This document shows positions 21,906 through 33,396 of a DNA stretch of 64,000 bases, piece by piece (positions within the stretch are counted from its first letter, which is position 1; the number at the start of each line of letters is the position of its first letter). A program made the translations under genes and the position numbers. The stretch is from contig NC_134524.1 in the NCBI RefSeq assembly GCF_027942865.1, positions 19,707,536 through 19,771,535 on the forward strand, read 5' to 3'. The DNA is from Odontesthes bonariensis (Eukaryota > Chordata > Actinopteri > Atheriniformes > Atherinopsidae). The notes beneath the pieces are model-generated. The model was given only the letters and a program-made list of their open reading frames with translations. It searched no databases and was not told where the DNA came from.

Positions 21906-22780
21906 TTAATGGCCCAAACTGTTACTGAGCAGCTTTTAGTTTGTCAAGATGAGGGATCAAAGCTCTTACAGAAATAAACTCTGCAGTTCAGCATCCCAAC
22001 AGAAGAATGGAACCAGCTCAGAAAGGAGGCTGCAGCTGTGGTTTGGTGGTTCAGGCAGACACAGAGCAGCTTCTGGAAGCAGAGGGAGGGGGTTCAACTC
22101 CTGTGGATGCTGATGGCTTTTAGAAAAGGAAGGGCAGGTTGTTCAGCTCAGAGGAGGCTGGGACTTTTGAAGCCAAAATGAAAAGAGAAACTTTAGGATT
22201 CAACCTTTCAGTGTGTTGTTGGACAGCTCAGGCTGTTGGGTGAAAACTTTGATCCTCCGAGAACGTGGAAAGTATGATCAAAGCACTTTTAAAGTTCAAC
22301 AAAGGTGCTCAGAAAGAGTAGCTCAGGATGGAATGCTGCTTGGGGTTGGAATCATCATGGGTTCAATTCCCTCAAATTCTCTATAGGCTTCCAGTTTTTA
22401 TTCTTTAAGGAATCTAAGGTTTGTGAGAAAGTGTTAAAGGGCAGATAGCTCAGACTGATAAAACAGTGAGATACCATTTGTGGCCACTAGAGGGCAGAAA
22501 CGCCCTGCTCACAGTAAGAAGACTGAATCTGTGGACTGCAGCTGGTGCCTTCATCTTATTAACAAAATGACTTTGTAACAGATTTTACTCCATTTCAGAC
22601 ACAACGGGACAACAATGCTTTCAGTAAAACATTCAAACTGACAAAGTACAACAATCTTTACGAGAAGTTTAATCCTTAAAGGTTTTTACCAGTTACTGTG
22701 CAGGTTTGAAACTGGTCCTACTTTATATCTTTTCATTGTCGTAAGCTCTGTTTCCTCTCTGACAGAAAGCCCATGCTCTG

Positions 22781-22900
<120 letters not shown>

Positions 22901-23386
22901 TCACTGGGTAATGATAAGAAATGTAAGCTGTGGTAAAACTTCAGCATTCATAATCTTAATTAAATATGACAGTGTTGTTAAAATATTAATATGAATGCTC
23001 TCTTCCATAATTAAACTTCATTTGATAAAGATTTCCCACATTTCAATGTTCATGCTGACTTTCAGGGAGTAGTTACAGTTTATGGCAACCAGAGGGAAGT
23101 ATAGAGACAGATGCAAAGAGGTTGTCAAGCTAGCAGATACGCAATTAGATATCACTTCCGGTGAAGACGTACAAACAAAAGCCCCTAAATAATTGTAAGC
23201 GCTTTTTTTTTATCCTATATTTATGTATATAATAACGTACTTTTCTTAAGAAATTTACAATTTTTTTTATATAAGATATTCCCAGTATACATATTTGATG
23301 TTTTGTTTTGACTTGGAGTCTTCATTTAGAAGACATGAATCTTGAATCTGGTTTTCCTTTTCCTGCCTCAGCTCATGTGGGGGAGG

Positions 23387-23705
23387 AGCTGGAGCCTATC
23401 CCAGCTGTCATCGGGCAAGATGCAGGGTACACCCTGGACAGGCCGCCAGTCCATCACAGGGCCACACAGAGACAAACGAGACAAACAACCACACACTCAT
23501 ACTCATTCCTAGGGACAATTTTCAGAGACACCAATTAACCTAACATGCATATTTTTGGATGGTGGGAGGAAGCTGGAGTACCCAGAGAGAACCCATGCAT
23601 ACACGGGGAGAACAAGCAAACTCAGAAAGGCCCCAGCCGGAAGTTGAACCTGGAGCCCTCTCGCTGTGAGGCGATGGTGCTAACCACCACACCACCGTGC
23701 AGGCC
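23387..23705 (-). repeat. Full-length SINE-like fish repeat, reverse orientation
   Basis: Read on the minus strand it starts with GTGTGGTGGTTAGCACCATC (A-box-like). It continues through TGTGGCCCTGTGATGGACTG to the characteristic end GGATAGGCTCCAGC. It is the same family as the two truncated copies next to GIMAP units B and C. It interrupts a segment that is continuous in the two other copies (33,860 and 36,560), so it inserted after duplication. Confidence 0.75.
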
Positions 23706-23924
23706 CTATAGGCTAATGTTTGTAATGTATGCTAATGTAACAGTCTCCTTGTTATGATGACTAATTTGTTGTTATAGTTTATATTCAGGCAATTCCACAA
23801 TTGGAATTAATTGTATCGATAATCTAAGAATAAAAGAAAAAAGATCAGCAGTTTTAGGCAGACAGATTGAACTTTTATTGGGTTTGGTGAAAGCATTAAC
23901 TCTTAAAGAATTAGTTTAGATGAG

Positions 23925-24500
23925 ATAGAACTTTATTGATCCCTTTGGGAGGTTCCCTCGGGGATATTAAGATTCCAGCAGCACCATTACAGAAAAAAAA
24001 AAAAATAGGATAAAAATTATACATACAAAGTTTGATAATAATAAAATAAAGAAATAAAATAAAGAAATCCTTTATCCAGCTAGTTCTAGTGCTCCTTCCC
24101 ATTGTCTACCCCCTGATACCCCCCCCCCCCCCCCCCCCAAAGAGGAGTTGTACAGTCTGATAAAGTGAGGGACAAAGGAGTTTTTGAGTCTATTGGTCCT
24201 ACACTTGGGAAGGACGAGTCTGTCACTGAATAGGCTCCTCTGTTCACTGAAGACGGTGTGCAGAGTGTGACTGGCTTTGTCTATAATGTCCAATAGTTTG
24301 TCCATAGTCCTCTTCTCAGAGAGTCCAGCTTCAGGCCAACCACAGCGCCAGCCTGCCTGATCAGTTTGTCCAGCCTGGATTTGTCCTTCTTGGATATAAT
24401 GCCCCCCAGCACACCACGTTGTAAACCATTGACTGATGAAACATCCACAGGAGTCCCCTTTTGCAAAGAATCAACTTATTAAACCTCGTTAACGTGTCGA
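23925..24500 (-). mobile_element. LINE 3' fragment (Rex1/L2-like)
   Basis: Minus-strand open stretches read RLDKLIRQAGAVVGLKLDSL, then LFSDRLVLPKCRTNR and NSFVPHFIRLYNSS. This is the conserved C-terminal tail of fish non-LTR reverse transcriptases. The 3' end contains the ACTTTATTGATCCC motif on the plus strand, typical of such tails. There is a frameshift between the parts and a C-rich run at about 24,118-24,138. It is a 5'-truncated dead copy. Confidence 0.8.
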
Positions 24501-26858
24501 TAAGGTGTTTTTGTGTTGCAGGAGATAGTATGACATGGAAGACAAAACATAGCAAACATCAACTCTGGGACGGGAAATATGGATACCTATTCTTAAGCAG
24601 ATTTTAAATTTGTAGCATTTTGTACTGACCTCAGAGCACCTGATAGTTTTTCATGGTCAGATGTTGGACTCACAGCACTGCTTGAGAATGGCCAACCAAC
24701 AGGCCAAGCCAGCAGAAAATCAAAGTACAAGTCAAAGTGCTGCAGTCACTTTTGTGATTTGTATTTTGACAACATGGAGGTTAAGCTTTTGTTAAGCGTT
24801 CAAATTTTTTCTTTTCCATGGTTGTCGACACCAGTTAAAGCACCTTCATATCTACTTCTCTCATCTCAAAGCTATTACAGGGTGCAGCCTTTTCATAAAT
24901 TCCTTGTAACGATGCCGTAGACTGTGTAGTTTCTTTGGAGTCATTTCCACATCCATATTCTGCTGCTGTAAGTAGACGGCAAGTTTCCAAATGATTCCGT
25001 AACAGCTAAAAACAGTGGTTAACCAAGTCAACACGTACTCATTTTTAATAACTGAAGTGTTCACTTATAACTTCAGCCTTCAGGTGTTTTATATGGTTAA
25101 TTTGGGTTTTCACAGGTTAGCTGTAACCTTTTTCACTCATAAAGTTAATCAAGCTTTTTTATAAAACAAATCTTTATCTGAATTTGTTTTGTTCCTGCAG
25201 CTTGTTATTTCAGCACATCTTTGACCCAAAGGTCTTACTGTTTATTGTTTTACTTCTGTAACTCCATTTCATGGAGTTTCTGTGTTGCCATTAAAAACAA
25301 AGATAAAAAGTGCCTCTTTTTTGACTTGTGAAAATCTTGCTCTATCCCAAAAAGGCATGAAAAGCTGGAGCTGGTGTTTTACAAAACATATTCCATTGAT
25401 ATTATATTCTTATTATGGACAACAATGTTGAAGGTTTTGTCATAGGGCCTGTTGCAGTAGGAAAAGATGTGTTTAAAATCCTGGATGATAGGAATCGGGT
25501 GTTTTACAGTGAACAAGCATCACATCATGTCCCACATCAAACTGCTTATCTGTCACGGTCTGTGGGTTTTCCGTCATGAAGTTCGTGTTGTGGCTTTTGT
25601 TTCACTGAACTTGTTTTACTGGTTTAGTTGGATTGTTCTTGGTTTGTTGGTGTTTTTTTTGGCTTAGTTCAGTTTCTGTCGTACATTTATTTAGTTTTCC
25701 TTATTCTCCAGATCACTGTTTTAGCACTCCCTGCGCTTTCATGGTTTCTGCTCAGCTCTGTTTCTTGTTTGTCCAGCACATGGCACTGCTTTTAGTTTGT
25801 ACATAATAAACATTTAGGTTCTAACACCTGTGTGCCTCACACCTTTTTGCTCCCTGGGTTGGATCTGACACTTCTTCTTGGTAATATGGACTGTGACAGT
25901 AGAATCTCTCCACACCTGGACCCAACAGGCTACACTTTTTCCTTCCAGGAGGTTACTGAATCTGGCTTAGGATGCAAAAGGCTCACTTCAGCTATTTCTG
26001 GCTCCACCATCATTCACCACACATGTTTAATCACATTTCTTGCTGGGACAGTGTCAGAGCCCATTTAGGGCCAAGGTTCACACCGCTGCAGCTCATGCCT
26101 GGTGCAAAGCCTGAGCTTGCAGACAATGCCGAAAAGTTCTGATCTTGTCCCTACCTAGGGCTTTACAGTTGACACCAGACATGTCCCTGTTCCTGTGCAG
26201 GAGTCTGTAGGTGTTACATACCGATCAGGCAGTGACTCAACAGGGCGTGCACTCAACACTAGAGGATACCATTTTAACGAAGCTGTACTGAAGCTTCTTT
26301 AAAAGTAATTTCAAACTGATATCAGCTTTGCATGCAGTTGCTAAAGTAGGCTATAGTTTATATTCGTTATGGTTTGAGGTACAGTGTTTTTGAAAGACCT
26401 AAATACAGATACAGCAAATGATCGGAGGTTGAAGGCAACTGAACTGATTTATTTAAATTTTAAACAAAAAGTGAGGCCAAACCAGAAGTACATAAAATTT
26501 TTTTAAAAAATGCTGCCAAAACATGAAAAAAAAAAATTAGACTAATCAGAGACTAGAAACAAGAACTGGAACAAGTGGTTGTAACAGCAAGGATCTGACA
26601 ATGACTGAGAGAACAGAGAGCTTAAATACTGAGAACTGATTGGTGAAAGGTAGCAGCTGAACAGAGGTGAGTGAGTGGAGTGAATGACCTGAACATGGAG
26701 GCTGAGGAAACTATGGGTGAGAGATGTGAAACGAGAAATCTACATGATTACATACAAGGAAACACAAAACAAAACCCAGAAAAAATCCACACAAAACCAA
26801 AACAAAGTCCAAAAACAAATCCACAAACTCTAAAAATACTTTTGTAGGGTGAAAATGT
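24501..26858. other. Intergenic, no gene seen
   Basis: AT-rich, with no open frame longer than about 78 codons having family features. A possible solo LTR-like repeat (25,551-25,870) is noted separately. The last part leads into the 5' end of GIMAP copy C. Confidence 0.5.
25551..25870 (+). repeat. Possible solo-LTR-like repeat
   Basis: The segment starts TGTCACGGTC and ends GGATCTGACA, giving TG...CA ends with a short TGTCA inverted repeat. It contains ATAATAAACATTT, usable as a polyadenylation signal. Flanks (CTTATC and CTTCTT) are only partly alike, so the target duplication is not convincing. It could equally be a short DNA element. Confidence 0.3.
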
Positions 26859-26879
26859 TTGAACCCATTAAGACCTGAT

Positions 26880-27108
26880 GTTACATGTAATGTTTTCTGT
26901 CCACATTTAGAGGAAGTTTCAAGTCTTTGTGAGTTAAAACATTGTCAGAGGCAGTTTGAAACTAGCTCCGCCTCTAAAACACCATTATTTTCCCCTGTTA
27001 TTGCATCTCGAGGAAGTGATTTGAACAGACGAGCTACAATCACAGCACAGAACGGAGCAGAGAACAAGTTCCAACAGATTTCCACTTTGATTTCTAAAAT
27101 CATGGCGG
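26880..27108 (+). promoter_or_regulatory. 5' UTR and upstream region of GIMAP copy C
   Basis: The DNA before ATGGCGG (TTTCCACTTTGATTTCTAAA) is duplicated inside the 3' end of GIMAP exon A, so it belongs to the unit's 5' UTR. Further up lie AGTTTC and GAAACT half-sites (near 26,916 and 26,957), but no complete ISRE. No TATA box is clear. Confidence 0.4.
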
Positions 27109-29740
27109 GTGAGTAGAGATAATGAATATTTATCTGTGGGTTGAATGACTGAAAACATGAAGAGCTAAAATGTCTGAAATTAAAAACTTTCAAAGACATA
27201 AAATGCACAACACCAATATGTCAGCTGAGCTGCCCTGATAACACAAATACAATTAGTAGATCAAACAGATTCATGTTGATGATGTATAAAATACAAGATT
27301 GATGGAACTTCTTGAATAATGTTTCTGTTTGAAAAAAAACAAATGAACATTTCATTTGTTTTATGAAATGTTCATACTGAATGTGTGTGTGAAAAATACT
27401 GTACACACTGTACACAAATATATAAAAACACTGTAAAAATGCTGCATCCAAAGAATCATTTGGACCAAACTCGGTGGAAACTTAAGACACTTGTTGGCAG
27501 GAATAAAGTGTAGATCACTGTTGGGCTGTGGTTCGTGGAGCGTGTCGAACACTGGAAGCAGGAATGAATACTTAAAGGAGGGGCAGTTAGAGGCTGACAT
27601 GTCAGAAGGCAAAACCAAAGACACAGACAAACTGTCTTTAAAAACACTAATCACACATTTTACAATTAGCATGTGAGCCTCAACTTCTTTACTCAAATAG
27701 GAGAGCACACAGCAGGCTATTCAGATCTGCTAAAGGACACATGCACATATCTCACCATTAAGCTTGCATGGAACAAATATCAACTTAACTAACTCTCTAA
27801 ACACATTATTACTGATAATGTACTGTAAACTCACACAACGCGTATGCTAGCAGGAAATGAGTGGTTCCACCCATGACTTTCTGGTTAGTGAGGCTCATTC
27901 AAGGGATTGCATCTAACTTTCAAAACTCTTACATGAAGATCACATTTCTATAAATAAATGTTAGTCACAGACACTCATTTAAATACCTGTAACATTTTAA
28001 ATTCCTCCATCATTTTTGCTCACCTATAAACACAGAAACACAAGCACATCAGCACGATGTACACTGCAGGCTTTTGGGGTCTGCTGTACAACACATGTAC
28101 GTCTTCAAGACCCCTAAAATGTCCAAACTATCCTACTTGAACATTACAATTAATATTGTGAGCACAGGAAATACTCCGGGACCACCATACCCACAAAAAG
28201 AAGACGATCAGTGGGGTTACATGGCTCTGAAAGGATCGGATAATTGGCTAAATTACAATAAGTCTGAGTTATTAAGTGCATGTAGGCACCTTAATCTGAC
28301 AAGAAATTGGATCGGATCGGATTACTCGCGATCGGATTAAGACTTAAACGTGTTTGCAGACGGGTGAAGCACGTGGGGAATTAGATTTTGCGTTCTGTGC
28401 ATGCTTGAGATTTTTTTTCCACGGTCGTGAACCGGAAGTCGGAAGAGACGATATTACTGTTGTTATTATCAGAGTGAAGCAAGAAAAGATTTGGAATCGT
28501 GGAGGGTGACGTGAAAGAAATCTTTCTGTGTGGGTTCAAAAAGCTTCTTCATCTGCTCAAATACTGCTCTGATGATATGCAAGTGGACATGTGTGTGTAT
28601 GTGTGTATAATGTATTTAATTGAAGATGTAATAATGTGAAATCATTACTGTCTTCTTGCAGCAGACCTAAGGATCGTTCTACTTGGGAAAACTGGAGTTG
28701 GGAAAAGCCGCCTGGCTGAAACCATATTTGGAGAGAAAGTGTTTCAGATAGGTGGCACTGCAAACTCTGAAACAAGTGAATGTCAGAGTGCAACCAGAGA
28801 GGTTAATGGAAGAAACATCACATTGATCGACACTCCTGGATTCTTTGACAATCGCAAGAATGAAGAGGACCTGAAACCTGAGATAGCAAAGTGCATCACC
28901 GAGTGCCCCCCTGGCCCTCATGCTTTTCTCATTATACTTAAAGTGGAGAAATTTACAGAGCACGAGAAAGAGGTTGTCTCTAAAATGAAACAAACTTTTT
29001 CTGAGGAAGCTTTCAAATATGCTGTGGTCGTCTTCACTCACGGTGATCAGCTCACCGAAGGGATGGCGATTAAAGAGTTTGTGAGAGGAAATGAGGATCT
29101 GCGTGATCTCCTGGAGAAATGTGGAGGCCGCTGCCATGTGGTTGACAACAAATACTGGAACAACCAGCAGCATGAATACAGAAACAACCAGATCCAGGTG
29201 GGAAATCTGCTCAACACAATAACAGAGATGGTGAAGACAAACAATGGAGGTTTCTACACCAATGAAATGCTACAAGCAGTGAGCAGACTAATTCAAGAGG
29301 AGGAAAGACGCATTCAGTCATCATCAGGACATGTGTCACAGGAAGACATTAAGAGTCGGGCAAAGAAAAATGTCTTAAATTTTCTCAAGAAAGCTGCAGG
29401 TATTACAACAGGAACGTTGTTAGGAGCTCTGCTCGGTGTGCCTGTGATGGTTGCTGCAGTTGTCCTGGCATTGAAAGCAATGGGAACAGCTGGAGCAGTG
29501 GCAGTGGTAAGGGCAGCTGGAGGAACTGCAGCAGCAGGTATAGCAGCTGGTATAGTAGCAGGAGCTGCTGCTATTGGAGGAGCAGCAGCTGGAGGTTATA
29601 CTGGGTATTGTGAAGCTGATAAATCAGACTCGGTTGTAGAGGCGGTAATGAACACAGCTAAGGCTGTTGGTAAGCCGATTAAAAAAGTGTTAAATATAAA
29701 GGAAAATCAAGTCATATATACCAAATCAAAGTTAAACTAG
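27102..29740 (+). CDS. GIMAP/AIG1 GTPase copy C, intact two-exon gene
   Basis: Predicted 361 residues. Exon 1 contributes ATGGCGG (27,102-27,108) before a GTGAGT donor. Exon 2 starts at 28,662 after CTTGCAG, giving MAADLRIVLLGKTG in frame. A second acceptor three bases on (CAGCAG) would give MADLR. Domains: G1 GKTGVGKS at about residues 11-18, G3 LIDTPGFFD, G4 VVFTHGDQL and GGRCHVVDNKYW. Then come an amphipathic charged helix (EEERRIQSSSGHVS) and a Gly/Ala-rich hydrophobic region from about residue 245 (GTLLGALLGVPVMVAAVV, AGAAAIGGAAAGG). A basic tail ends the protein. The P-loop is followed by Arg (GKSRL) where other copies have Ser. Family members act on intracellular membranes in lymphocyte survival and immunity; the exact role here is unknown. 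It is the only intact member of the tandem trio. Confidence 0.85.
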
Positions 29741-31104
29741 GCTGCAGCTGAGCTTTTATTAAGCTTATTAGATGATGGAACACTTTAAGTGTACATGAAG
29801 ACTAAGAAATACATGTCATACTTTAACTACTGGAAACCTAAACAATACATCTATTCATTTATTTGTCTTTTATCCCGCTTTCACACCTAAATGAACTTTA
29901 ACTGGAATTTTATTCTGTGCTTATTGGGATGGGAGTGTTACAATACATTTTTAAATTCTCTTTTAGCAAATTTGTTCAATCTAAATATGGAAGTTGAGGG
30001 AATCTGTTTTCTTTGCCAGGTGTGGTTTTTTACAGATTCGTTGATAAGTTGATTTCTGTAGTTGACTCTTTTGTGTGCAGGTGTCATTATTTTTGTCACT
30101 GATTTTATGCATTATACAAAGACTGATAAAGGTCACTGGAACAGAGCATCGGCTGTTTAAAGAGAATGTTGCCTTAAGGTTTAACAATGATATCTTTCTA
30201 ATATGAAACACTGATTTATTGCCTTTATGTATACAGCTGTTCAAACACTGCTCTTTATGCATATAATGTTAATCATGAATAAAAAAAACCCTCCTGTATT
30301 GTTGGTTTCTTTTTATCTTAATCATTTACACACACACACAAAATCGTTCTTTTGACTTGTTTTAAGTGCAGGTTGCCTTTTAGGTTTAAGCAGAATATTT
30401 GACAGTTTTATTTCCAATGAAGTCCTCACTCATAAGACATCCCAACGTTTCCATGTTTGATTGTAATGTGGAGTGTGGTCAGAGTGAGCAGCCACACATA
30501 TTCAGTCAGATGTGAGTTGTTGCAGATCAGCAGGAACAGCTGAGAACAGGATGAGAGGAAGAAGCTCTCAGCACCATCCCCTCATTAAACTACTTTCAGT
30601 ACATTTCCAAACTGATCTGCATGGAATGTGAAGTTTAGTTTCAGTCCTGTTCTCAGCTGTTCCTGCTGATCTGCAGAGGGACTTAGTTCAAGCCTTTTCC
30701 AGGTTCCACAAAATTTTTCTCAGTCTTCAAGCTTGTGTCTTGGATCTTAATTGTGTTTAAGTCCATAAAGTCTAGCAGATTGTTAGTTTTCTGTGACTTG
30801 TGTTTCCAATAAGCTAAAAGAAGCCATGTTAGCTTATCATATATGTTGTGGTTCAGAAGGGGATTCATTTCATTATGTGAAATGGTTTTCTTTTGTGGGC
30901 TCCACGTTGGTATCGTGGTTAGCACCGTCGCCTCACAGCGGGAGGGTTCCAGGTTCATCTCCCGGCTGGGGCCTATGGGGTGCTGTTTGTAAAGCGGCTC
31001 ACGCTGAAAATTACAGCAATATTTAGCTTCAAACAATGTTTAAAAAACGTGTGAATTTTTGAGCTTCACTTTTTTGCACATTTACAACAATATTTGTCAA
31101 CTTA
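29741..31104 (+). other. Conserved 3' flank of GIMAP unit C
   Basis: It aligns closely with the flank after copy B, including the AATGAATAAAAAAA-like signal near 30,275 and the perfect hairpin at about 30,522-30,675. Minor deletions distinguish the two copies. No separate gene was seen. Confidence 0.6.
30898..30995 (+). repeat. SINE-like repeat with tRNA-like boxes, copy 2
   Basis: Nearly identical to the copy after unit B, with GTGGTTAGCACCGTCGCC and GGTTCATCTCCCGG. Its presence at the same place shows that it was in the unit before duplication. Confidence 0.65.
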
Positions 31105-31316
31105 GAGATATTTTAAATATTGAAATCTAAATGTTAAATGTTAAATTTAAATGCTAAATCAAAATCTAAATCTAAATGTTAAATGTTAAATGTAAATGTA
31201 AATGTAAATGTAAATGTAAATGTAAATCTAAATGTTAAATGTAAATGTAAATGTAAATGTAAATGTTAAATTTAAATGCTAAATCTAAATCTAAATGTTA
31301 AATCTAAATGTTTTGG
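31105..31316 (+). repeat. (AAATGT/AAATCT)n hexamer tract
   Basis: A run of six-base units, mainly AAATGT with AAATCT and AAATGTT variants. The same tract is much shorter after unit B (near 18,950-19,015), so it has expanded in this copy. Confidence 0.85.
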
Positions 31317-31365
31317 GTGAAACTAAAGGAGCGCGGGTGTATGATGATAGATCAGTCACCCCCCC

Positions 31366-31415
<50 letters not shown>

Positions 31416-31436
31416 CGATCGATCGATCGATCGATC
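31366..31436 (+). repeat. (GATA)n(GATC)n microsatellite
   Basis: GATA units change into a run of GATC units before CAGAGCATGGGC. It is the counterpart of the GATA tract in the first inverted repeat. Confidence 0.97.
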
Positions 31437-31542
31437 AGAGCATGGGCTTTCTGTCAGAGAGGGAACAGAGCTTACTACAATGAAAATATGTAAAGTAGGA
31501 CCAGTTTCGAACCTCCACCGTAACTGGTAAAAATCTTTAAAG

Positions 31543-33271
31543 ATGCACTGAAACTAATGTTCATCTATCATTCAAATGAAATTTTTGTCTTTTTCTAAAA
31601 CCATCAATCCAACTTGAACTAAATTTTCCGGGCATAACTTGTTAAAACGGCCATTTAAAAGTGTGAATTATGTGGCCTTTGGTGCGAAATTGGCCACGTG
31701 ACCGTGACGTCATAGGGTTGACTCCCTTATTTGCTAGTATGGCTGGCTGCGAAAATAACATACATTTGATGGACTTATATCTCATAAAGGAACCAAAATT
31801 CTGATACAAACATCAGCAGGTCGAAAGAACACACCTCTAACATTATGTGGAAAAACTTTCGTTGAATTTAAGCCACACAAATCGATTTAATATCTATATT
31901 GTAGAGGCTCTCTGCACCTCCCGTATGGGTAATGAAAATGAAAGAAAGTTACCATTTTCGGCACAGGATCGGCGGCACAAAACAGCCATCGCTCCTACTA
32001 CACGCTGATTATTATTAAGATGCTATCAATCAAATGACACAATAGTGTATGTTTGCTGTGGTAAACTGGAAAAGATTTGAACATGCCGGTTTCGCAGATA
32101 TGGCAGGCTGCTGCGCTGTCTTTTACACGTTGAAACATAACGAAGGGGCACTTTGAAATCCAGCCACTTAAAAAAACCGTATGTGATAATAACATGGTTT
32201 TAATGTAAGCTTAATAAACAATGGCGTGGATTAACGGGTCGGAGATCCTCCAGTGCGCGGCCCCATCTGCGGATCCTCACGGGTCGGCGGCAGGGAGATG
32301 GGCACCCGGCCTCGCCACGACTGACAGCAGCCATCGGTAGGAGTAATCCACGGAGCCTCGGATGTCGTAGCCGGCGCAATCACCGGAGAGACCAGACAGC
32401 AATTCTAGCTGGATATGTGTGTAGACCGAAGAGCAAAGCGAGCAGTCCCCTGCTTCCGAGCAGCAATTCAGGTGCAGCTATCGGCAGGCGGCAGCACGCT
32501 GTGATACGATCCACCGTGCTCTCAGCCAATAGCAGTGGTCGACACTTGCCTCTCAGAAGCGAACAGTAAGCGAACATTATTATATATAAAAAAAACAAGT
32601 CCAATTATGTCCGATCTGGAAATTTCAGACTCACCTGTCTTCGCGCCCGAGCAGTAGTTCGAGCAGGGACAGTCTCCGTCGGCACACCAGGTCCAGCAAT
32701 GTCAATAGTTGGAACAGCTTCAGCTAAAAGACGTCTCCTATTCCCAACCATTCCCGCGATCTCCACATTTTTAGTGAAACAGTTCTGATGGAAATGTACG
32801 GAGCACAACACGGATGTTGAGGACACTTCAAAATCACGACGATGCCTCCGTACAAACTGTATCCACCGTGCTCTTGTCTTTGCCTTCTCCTTGTCAGCCT
32901 CAGTTCCAGTAGTTTTTGGTTTGGGAAACATGTGCAGAGAGATGCCTTCAGTGAAGCTGCTATTTTTGCAACTAACACCATTTGGCCCTCCAGCAACACA
33001 ATATTTTCTGCCGTGCTTTGATGTCCTAGCCATAGACGCCACCATTACAGTTAGACTACGAGAACTGCTGTGTCAACCCTATGACGTCACGCATTAAAAA
33101 AAGAATTCGCAAAAAAAGACAAAATGTGGCTCCTTTTGAGCCCGTTTTAACATGACTTCCCGGATAAATTATTATCCAGACAATATCTCATTTTAATCGC
33201 AAGGCTTGGAACCTTTAGAATCAGCAGCAAAAACTGTGAAATTCCAACAATTAAAATTCGTTTCATAAGCA
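31543..33271 (-). mobile_element. P-like (THAP) DNA transposon, non-autonomous, 1.73 kb
   Basis: The element interrupts a segment that is continuous in the paralogous copy at about 20,330. It is flanked by an 8-bp duplication (CTTTAAAG and CTTTAAGG). The imperfect TIRs read ATGCACTGAAACTAA and, inverted at the other end, TGCTTATGAAACGAA. It encodes a THAP-domain exon on the minus strand but no recognisable transposase catalytic region. THAP plus an 8-bp duplication is the signature of P-element-type transposons (the THAP9 family in vertebrates). Confidence 0.85.
32635..33045 (-). CDS. THAP-domain exon of the P-like transposon
   Basis: It encodes 137 residues ending at a strong donor (AGACAG before GTGAGT). 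The THAP zinc-binding pattern is visible as KYCVAGGPNGVSCKN, then HMFPKP, a conserved Trp in RWIQFVRRHR, and LCSVHFHQNCF. The first Cys pair is spaced C-x8-C, wider than in host THAP proteins. THAP domains bind the transposon's own ends. An alternative start lies five residues later (MARTSKHG). The downstream exons that should carry the nuclease are not visible in the remaining 1.1 kb, so this is probably a remnant exon. Confidence 0.75.
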
Positions 33272-33279
33272 CTTTAAGG

Positions 33280-33327
33280 ATGAGACTTTACAGATCATAG
33301 AATCATGCATGTGTAACATAGCAGATC

Positions 33328-33396
<69 letters not shown>

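Noticed and set aside
24118-24138. C-run and Gly-rich peptide on the minus strand
   Set aside because: Homopolymer within a dead LINE tail.
28074-28340. 88-codon frame upstream of GIMAP copy C
   Set aside because: It lies in the intron and overlaps a truncated MITE that also occurs in copy B (14,350-14,560). No family features.
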